From Adlercreutzia sp. ZJ473 (GTDB lineage Bacteria; Actinomycetota; Coriobacteriia; Coriobacteriales; Eggerthellaceae), in NCBI RefSeq assembly GCF_013185065.1, contig NZ_JAAVTO010000001.1, positions 51,607-115,606 of the forward strand: 64,000 nucleotides of DNA, written 5' to 3'. This document shows positions 58,555-64,000 of this stretch, one piece after another (the stretch's first letter is position 1; every line of letters begins with the position of its first letter). A program made the position numbers and the translations under genes. The notes below the pieces were generated by a model. It had not been told where the DNA came from. It searched no databases and was given only the letters and a program-made list of their open reading frames with translations.

Positions 58555-60168
58555 ATGCGCCTCAACCACAAGCAGATCGCCGCCTACACGGGAGGCAGCT
58601 TCGTCGTCGATCCCATCGACGCCTCCGAGCTCGTCTGCGGCGTCTCGTGGGACTCGCGCGAGATCGAGCCGGGCTGGCTCTACGTGGCGCTTTCGGGCGA
58701 GCGGGTCGACGGGCACGACTTCGTGGCGGCCGCCCTGCGCGCCGGCGCGCGCGCGGCGCTCGTGTGCGACGCGCTCGACCGCGAGACGCGCCTTCTGGCG
58801 CGCGAGATGGGCGCCTCGGTGATCGAGGTCCCCAACACCTACAGCGCCGTCACCGACCTGGCGCGCGAGTGGCGCGGCCACCTCAGGGGCCGCATCGTCG
58901 CGCTGACCGGGTCGACGGGCAAGACCACCACGAAGAACCTCGTGCGCGACGTGGCCCGCGCGGGCAGGAGCGTGGTGGCCACGAAGGCCAACCAGAACAA
59001 CGAGCTGGGCGTCCCGCGCACGCTGCTCGCCGCCGACCCCGAGACCGAGTGCGTGGTGGTGGAGATGGGCATGCGGGGCTTAGGCCAGATCGCGCAGCTG
59101 TGCGAGGTGGTGCGCCCGGAGTGGGGCATCGTCACGAACGTGGGGGAGAGCCACATCGAGCTTCTGGGCAGCCGCGAGAACATCGCGCGCGCCAAGGCGG
59201 AGCTCCTCGAGGCGCTGCCCGCGGGGGTGGGCCGCGCGTTCCTGAACGCGGCCGACGACTTCGCGGCCTCCATCGCCGAGCGCGCGGGCCTCTCCGAGCG
59301 CGCGGTGGCGTGCGTCGCCTACGACGGCAGCGGGCACGCGGCGTTCAGCTGCACGGGGCATGCGCGCGAGGTGCCGGCCGCCGTGCTGGCGTCCGACAAC
59401 GTGGATCTGCCCGCGGGCCCGCGCGTGTGGGCCGAGGACGTCGAGCTCGACGGCGAGGGGCGCCCGCGCTTCACGCTGTGCGCCTGCGGGTTCGCCGCCG
59501 TGCCGAGCGCCGACGCAGGCGCGGAGACGGCGGCCGCGTCAGTCACGTCCGGCGCGGCCCCGCGCGAGGCGGCCGCATCCGCCCCCGAGCCCGCCTTCGC
59601 GGTGGAGCGCGCGACGTGCCACCTGAGCCTGCGCGGCCTGCACAACGTGGGCAACGCCTGCGCCGCCGCGGCGGTGGGGCGCTCGCTCGGCATCGGCCTT
59701 GGCGCGATCGCCTCAGCGCTCGCGTCCTCCGTGCCCGAGAGCGGGCGGCAGGAGGTCCTCGCGGCGCGCGGGGGCTTCAGCATCGTGAACGACGCGTACA
59801 ACGCCAACCCCGACTCCATGCGCGCCTCGCTCTCCACGTTCTGCGCGCTCGACGTGCCCGGGCGGCGCGTGGCGGTGCTCGGCGACATGGGCGAGCTGGG
59901 CGACTTCGCGCCCGCGTGCCACCGCGGCATCGGCGAGGTGGCGGCGGGCCTGCCGCTCGACCTGCTCATCTGCGTGGGCGAGCTGTCCCGCGGCATCGCT
60001 CAGGGCGCGCTCGACGCCGGCATGGACCCCGCGCGCGTCATGCGCGCGGACACGGTGGCCGAGGTGCTCGAGGAGCTCGACGTGTATCTGGAGAAGGGCG
60101 ACGCGGTGCTCGTCAAGGCGTCCCACTTCATGGGCCTTACCCGCGTGGTCGAAGGGTTGGTTAACTAG
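58555..60168 (+). CDS. murF: UDP-MurNAc-pentapeptide synthetase MurF
   Basis: Adds D-Ala-D-Ala to the UDP-MurNAc tripeptide. The 537-residue product has the P-loop LTGSTGKTTTKNLV (about 116-129), KANQNNELGVPRTLL and NDAYNANPDSMRASL, diagnostic of MurF. An Ala-rich stretch of about 35 residues (about 320-350) interrupts the middle domain and makes the protein longer than the usual 450-470. mraY starts 1 nt after the stop. Confidence 0.95.
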   Translation: MRLNHKQIAAYTGGSFVVDPIDASELVCGVSWDSREIEPGWLYVALSGERVDGHDFVAAALRAGARAALVCDALDRETRLLAREMGASVIEVPNTYSAVTDLAREWRGHLRGRIVALTGSTGKTTTKNLVRDVARAGRSVVATKANQNNELGVPRTLLAADPETECVVVEMGMRGLGQIAQLCEVVRPEWGIVTNVGESHIELLGSRENIARAKAELLEALPAGVGRAFLNAADDFAASIAERAGLSERAVACVAYDGSGHAAFSCTGHAREVPAAVLASDNVDLPAGPRVWAEDVELDGEGRPRFTLCACGFAAVPSADAGAETAAASVTSGAAPREAAASAPEPAFAVERATCHLSLRGLHNVGNACAAAAVGRSLGIGLGAIASALASSVPESGRQEVLAARGGFSIVNDAYNANPDSMRASLSTFCALDVPGRRVAVLGDMGELGDFAPACHRGIGEVAAGLPLDLLICVGELSRGIAQGALDAGMDPARVMRADTVAEVLEELDVYLEKGDAVLVKASHFMGLTRVVEGLVN

Positions 60169-60169
60169 C

Positions 60170-61216
60170 ATGTTCTCTATTTTCGCAGCATATCCGACGT
60201 TTCTGGTGTTTCTGGCCATCGTGCTGTCGCTCGTGCTCACCATCGCCCTCATGCCGGCGTGGATCCGCTTCCTGAGGTCGAGCCACATCGGCCAGCAGGT
60301 GCGCGCCGACGGCCCCCAGAGCCACCTCGTGAAGCAGGGCACGCCCACCATGGGCGGCGTCATCATGCTCATCGCCGTCATCGTCACGGCGCTGCTCGTG
60401 GGGCTTCCCGTGCCCGAGACGCTGCTGCTGCTCGGCGCCACGGTGCTCACGGGCGCGCTCGGGCTCATCGACGACGCGTCAAAGGTGGCGCATGAGCGCT
60501 CGCTCGGCCTCACGCCGAAGGCGAAGCTCATCGGCCAGTTCGTCATCGCGGCCGTGTTCGTCGAGGTGGCGGTCAACCTGCTCGGCGTGGCGCCGACGGT
60601 GGAGATCCCCTTCGTCTACACGTTCGACCTCGGCGTCCTCACCACCGTCATCCCCATCGGCGACGGCATCGCCGTCCCGTGGCTCTACCTCGTATTCGAC
60701 CTCATCCTGCTCGTGGGCCTGTGCAACGCCGTGAACCTCACCGACGGCCTCGACGGCCTGGCGGCGGGCACGGTGATGATCGTGATGATCGTGATGGCGG
60801 CCATCGCGTACCGCTCCGACCTGCTCGAGCCCGCCATCTTCGCGGCGGCGCTCGCGGGCGCGTGCATCGGCTTTCTGTGGTTCAACTCCTTCCCGGCAGA
60901 CATCTTCATGGGCGACACGGGCTCGCTCGCGCTCGGCATGGCGCTCGGGTGCCTGGCGGTGGTCACCAAGACCGAGTTCGTGGTGATCATCATCGGGGGG
61001 CTGTTCGTCGCCGAGGCGCTCTCGGTCATGATCCAGGTGTTCTACTACAAGCGGACGAAGAAGCGCGTCTTCCTCATGGCGCCGCTCCACCACCACTTCG
61101 AGAAGAAGGGCTGGAGCGAGACGAAGGTGGTCGTGCGGTTCTGGATCGTGTCGGGGGTGCTCGCGGCCTGTGGTTTCGTGCTGTACTTCGCCGAGTCGAT
61201 GATGGTGGTGGCTTGA
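60170..61216 (+). CDS. mraY: Phospho-MurNAc-pentapeptide transferase MraY
   Basis: Forms lipid I from undecaprenyl phosphate at the membrane. The 348-residue product has about ten membrane segments and the motifs GTPTMGG, IDDASK, NLTDGLDGLA, GDTGSLALG and HHHFEKKGWSE, all conserved in MraY. It is placed one base after murF and one base before murD. Confidence 0.97.
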   Translation: MFSIFAAYPTFLVFLAIVLSLVLTIALMPAWIRFLRSSHIGQQVRADGPQSHLVKQGTPTMGGVIMLIAVIVTALLVGLPVPETLLLLGATVLTGALGLIDDASKVAHERSLGLTPKAKLIGQFVIAAVFVEVAVNLLGVAPTVEIPFVYTFDLGVLTTVIPIGDGIAVPWLYLVFDLILLVGLCNAVNLTDGLDGLAAGTVMIVMIVMAAIAYRSDLLEPAIFAAALAGACIGFLWFNSFPADIFMGDTGSLALGMALGCLAVVTKTEFVVIIIGGLFVAEALSVMIQVFYYKRTKKRVFLMAPLHHHFEKKGWSETKVVVRFWIVSGVLAACGFVLYFAESMMVVA

Positions 61217-61217
61217 T

Positions 61218-62711
61218 ATGAGCGCAAGCGGAAAGAAGCTGGTTGACGGCAGGAAGCTCGCGCCCGAGAACCTCGGGCGCGTGCTCGTGCTGGGGCTCGG
61301 CGTGAGCGGGCGCGCATGCGCGGGCTACCTGCTCGACCGCCTCGGCACGCGCGTCGAGAGCATGTCCGTGGCGGCGGGCGCGGCGACGGACGAGGCGCGC
61401 GCGTGGGCGCGCGAGGCGCAGGCGCGCGGCGCCGAGGTGACCTTCGACACCGAGGAGATCACGGGGCGCTACGACGTGTGCGTCGCGAGCCCGGGCATCT
61501 CGGAGTTCTCGGCGTTCTACCGCAACGCCGCCGCGCACAGCGACGAGGTCATCAGCGAGGTTGAGTTCGCATGGCGCGAGAGCCGCGCGGAGTCGAAGTG
61601 GGTGGCCATCACGGGCACGAACGGCAAGACCACCACGACGGCGCTCGCAGCCCACGTGCTCGCGGCGTGCGGCATGCGCGCGCGGGCGGTGGGCAACATC
61701 GGCGACACGTGCATCGAGGCCGTGGCGGCGGACGACGCCGACGTCTACGTGGCCGAGGTGTCCTCCTACCAGCTGGCGTCGACGTGCGCGTTCGCGCCCC
61801 AGGTGGCCGTGGTGCTCAACATCACGCCCGACCACGTGAAGTGGCACCGCACGCACGAGAACTACGCCGCGGCCAAGTGGAAGGTGCTCGCCAACCTGGG
61901 CAGCGTGCCCGGCGGGGTGGCCGTGCTCGACGCCACCGACGACGAGGTGCGCGCCAAGGTGCGCGCGCTCAAGGCGCTCTCGCGCGAGGAGCGCGGGTTC
62001 GACTACGTGCCCGTGGGCACCGCGCGCGGCGTGGACGCCGACATGCGCGCGGCGTGCGGCGCGGAGAACGCCGCCTTCGTGGGCGCCGACGGGCGCCTGC
62101 GCGTGGCCCTGCGCGGCGAGGAGGCCGTGCTCGCCGCACGCGACGAGCTCCAGATCAAGGGCGCGCACAACGTGGCGAACGCGCTGGCGGCCGCCGCGTG
62201 CGCCGTGGCGCTCGGGGCCGGGGCCGACGCGGTCGCACGCGCTCTCGCCAGCTTCGCGCCGCTCGAGCACCGCATCGAGCCGTGCGGGAGCGTTGGCGGC
62301 GTCAGCTGCTACAACGACTCGAAGGCCACCAACGTCGACGCGGTGCTCAAGGCGATCGCGGCGTTCGAGCCCGCGCGCCCTGTCATCCTGCTCGGCGGGC
62401 GCGACAAGGGCACCGACCTGGGGCCGCTCGTGGACGCCTGCCGCGTCCACGCCAAGGGAGTGGTGTGCTTCGGCGAAGCGCGCGAGCGCTTCCGCGCGGC
62501 CATGGAGCCTCTGCGCGCCGACGGCATCGCCGTAGAGGAGGCTGCCGGCATGGAATCCGCGCTCGACGCGGGGCTGGCGCTCGCGCAGGCGGGCGACGTG
62601 GTGGTGCTCTCCCCGGCATGCGCGTCGTTCGACGAGTTCAGCTGCTTCGAGGAGCGCGGACGCGTCTTCAAGCATCTCGTGGCCGAGCGCGCCGCGCGCG
62701 CGACCCGCTAG
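61218..62711 (+). CDS. murD: UDP-MurNAc-L-alanine:D-glutamate ligase MurD
   Basis: Adds D-glutamate to UDP-MurNAc-L-Ala. The 497-residue product has an N-terminal UMA-binding domain (VLGLGVSGRACAGYLL), the P-loop ITGTNGKTTTTAL (about 131-143), EVSSYQL, and C-terminal ILLGGRDKG. The final motif SPACASFDEFSCFEERGRVF is characteristic of MurD. ftsW follows after 12 nt. Confidence 0.95.
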   Translation: MSASGKKLVDGRKLAPENLGRVLVLGLGVSGRACAGYLLDRLGTRVESMSVAAGAATDEARAWAREAQARGAEVTFDTEEITGRYDVCVASPGISEFSAFYRNAAAHSDEVISEVEFAWRESRAESKWVAITGTNGKTTTTALAAHVLAACGMRARAVGNIGDTCIEAVAADDADVYVAEVSSYQLASTCAFAPQVAVVLNITPDHVKWHRTHENYAAAKWKVLANLGSVPGGVAVLDATDDEVRAKVRALKALSREERGFDYVPVGTARGVDADMRAACGAENAAFVGADGRLRVALRGEEAVLAARDELQIKGAHNVANALAAAACAVALGAGADAVARALASFAPLEHRIEPCGSVGGVSCYNDSKATNVDAVLKAIAAFEPARPVILLGGRDKGTDLGPLVDACRVHAKGVVCFGEARERFRAAMEPLRADGIAVEEAAGMESALDAGLALAQAGDVVVLSPACASFDEFSCFEERGRVFKHLVAERAARATR

Positions 62712-62723
62712 CGGGAGCGCCTG

Positions 62724-64000
62724 ATGGCGTCATCCGCGCGACAGAGGTCCGCCAGCTTCCTCGGGGCGCAGGGGCCGTGCGTCCTGCTGCTCCTCGCGAC
62801 GATCGCCCTCACGGTGATCGGGCTCGTGATGGTGTACTCGGCCTCGTCGGCCTCGCTCGCCGGCGCCGGCGAGGTGCCGTGGGCCGACGTGAGGAGCCAG
62901 GCGATCTACGCGGTGCTCGGCGTCGTGGTCATGGTGGCGGTGTGGAAGCTCATCCCGTACCACGTGTGGAACGGCGCGTGGACGTGGGCGGCGTGGGGCG
63001 TCGCGCTCGTGCTCCTGGCCCTCACGGCGCTCATGGGCAGCGAGGGCTACGGCGCCACGCGCTGGCTGTCCCTCGGGCCCATCAGCCTGCAGCCCTCCGA
63101 GGTCGCCAAGGTGGCCTTCCTGCTCATGTCCATCCGCGTGATCTGCGACGTGCGCTCCGGCTCGATGGAGCCGCGCGCCATGCTCGTGCAGATCCTGCTG
63201 CTCATCTTGGCGCCGCTGCTGTTCCTGTACGTGTCGCAGTCCGACCTGGGCACCACGCTCATCTGCGCCGTGGGCATCGTGGCGGTGCTGTGGCTCGGCG
63301 GCGTGCCGGCGAAGTACCTCGCGGCGCTCTGCGTCCTCGGCGTGCTGTTCGTGCTCTACGCCATCTTCGGCAGCGACTACCGCAGCGGGCGCATGGTCTA
63401 CCTCGACCCGTGGAACGACGGCCAGGGCGGCTACGGCACCGGCTACAACATCATCCGCTCGTACTACGCCATCGCGGAGGGCGGCCTGTTCGGCGTGGGC
63501 GTCGGGCAGGGCCACGAGCGGTTCGACTACCTGTTCGCCTCCGACAGCGACTTCATCTTCGCCATCGTGTGCGAGGAGCTCGGCATGCTCGGCGCGCTCG
63601 TCGTGATCGCGCTGTTCTTGGTGATCCTGTTCGCGGGCCTGCGCATCGCGAACGGCGCGCCGGACGAGTTCGGCGCCCTCATCGCGGGCGGCTTCGCCAT
63701 CATGCTCGTGTTCCAGGCGTTCCTGAACATCGGCTGCACCATCGGCGTGTTCCCCACCACGGGAAAGCCGCTGCCGTTCATCTCGTCGGGCGGCACGTCG
63801 CTCCTCGTGTCGTTCAGCATGGTGGGGCTCATCCTGTCGGTGGCGCAGGCCGCGGACGCCCCGTCGGTGTACGAGCAGCGCCGCGCCGATCTGCGCGTGG
63901 TGCGCGCGAACGGCGATCCCGGGCGCGCCGCGTCGCGTGCGCCGGGCCGCTCGGGCTCGCGCGGAGGCTCGTCGCGCCCGCGCTCGGGCGCCCGCTTCGT
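62724..64000 (+). CDS. ftsW: Lipid II polymerase FtsW, partial (cut by window end)
   Basis: SEDS-family glycosyltransferase of the divisome. The frame opens at ATG 62724 (MASSARQRSASFLGAQGPCV) and stays open to the window end, 425 codons. It has about ten membrane segments and SEDS motifs YGATRWLSLGPISLQPSEV, SQSDLGTTLI, GVGVGQGHERFDYLFASDSD and PLPFISSGGTSL. The last 50 residues are a basic Ser/Arg/Gly-rich cytoplasmic tail. murG and ftsQ/ftsZ would be expected further right. Confidence 0.95.
   Translation, partial: MASSARQRSASFLGAQGPCVLLLLATIALTVIGLVMVYSASSASLAGAGEVPWADVRSQAIYAVLGVVVMVAVWKLIPYHVWNGAWTWAAWGVALVLLALTALMGSEGYGATRWLSLGPISLQPSEVAKVAFLLMSIRVICDVRSGSMEPRAMLVQILLLILAPLLFLYVSQSDLGTTLICAVGIVAVLWLGGVPAKYLAALCVLGVLFVLYAIFGSDYRSGRMVYLDPWNDGQGGYGTGYNIIRSYYAIAEGGLFGVGVGQGHERFDYLFASDSDFIFAIVCEELGMLGALVVIALFLVILFAGLRIANGAPDEFGALIAGGFAIMLVFQAFLNIGCTIGVFPTTGKPLPFISSGGTSLLVSFSMVGLILSVAQAADAPSVYEQRRADLRVVRANGDPGRAASRAPGRSGSRGGSSRPRSGARF

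Overview
The window is chromosomal DNA from a high-G+C bacterium, most likely a gut actinobacterium of the class Coriobacteriia, family Eggerthellaceae. This rests on gene content, not on a database search: a Tat-exported DMSO-reductase-type oxidoreductase beside a membrane-spanning LuxR-type regulator, pyruvate:ferredoxin oxidoreductase, zinc-type S14 and L33, and an actinobacterial division cluster. No phage or transposase gene was seen. A small toxin-antitoxin island (25.4-26.5 kb) is the only clearly accessory-looking coding patch.

Layout. 0-5.4 kb: distal spc operon (rplE, rpsZ, rpsH, rplF, rplR, rpsE, rpmD | rplO, secY), then adk (5.5-6.1 kb). 6.2-8.4 kb: a large multi-pass membrane protein of unknown function. 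8.4-10.5 kb: nagB and nagA. 10.6-14.3 kb, minus strand: sugar kinase, AGE-type epimerase and NanA-like lyase. 14.5-21.2 kb, minus strand: a peptide/nickel-type ABC importer including a fused permease-ATPase, an SGNH hydrolase and a Tat/lipoprotein binding protein. 21.7-25.2 kb: nifJ. 25.4-26.4 kb: HigBA-like module. 26.6-34.5 kb: LuxR-type membrane regulator and a dmsABC-chaperone-dmsC2 group. 34.8-39.3 kb: aspartate aminotransferase, putP and an NlpC/P60 hydrolase. 39.7-45.0 kb: tRNA-Tyr/Thr/Met-tuf, rpmG, tRNA-Trp, secE, nusG, rplK, rplA and map. 45.3-52.7 kb: murJ, nadK, a DUF1846 protein, pyrG and xerD. 53.2-64.0 kb: the division and cell wall cluster mraZ-rsmH-ftsL-ftsI-murE-murF-mraY-murD-ftsW, cut by the window end.

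How genes work together. NanA, the epimerase, the kinase, NagA and NagB together make a complete inferred route from sialic acid through ManNAc and GlcNAc to fructose-6-phosphate. The adjacent importer resembles known sialic acid ABC systems in its permease-ATPase fusion. The dms group is a complete periplasmic respiratory reductase with its own chaperone and two alternative membrane anchors.

The most unusual signal is non-coding. Three copies of a unit of about 155 bp lie directly behind rpmD, nagB and nadK. Each has a perfect or near-perfect hairpin at the stop codon, followed by a conserved core of about 120 bp that folds into nested stems with compensatory base changes. Two copies separate genes normally expected to be co-transcribed. 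Other structured intergenic elements occur before torD, after dmsC2, upstream of rplE and after map.
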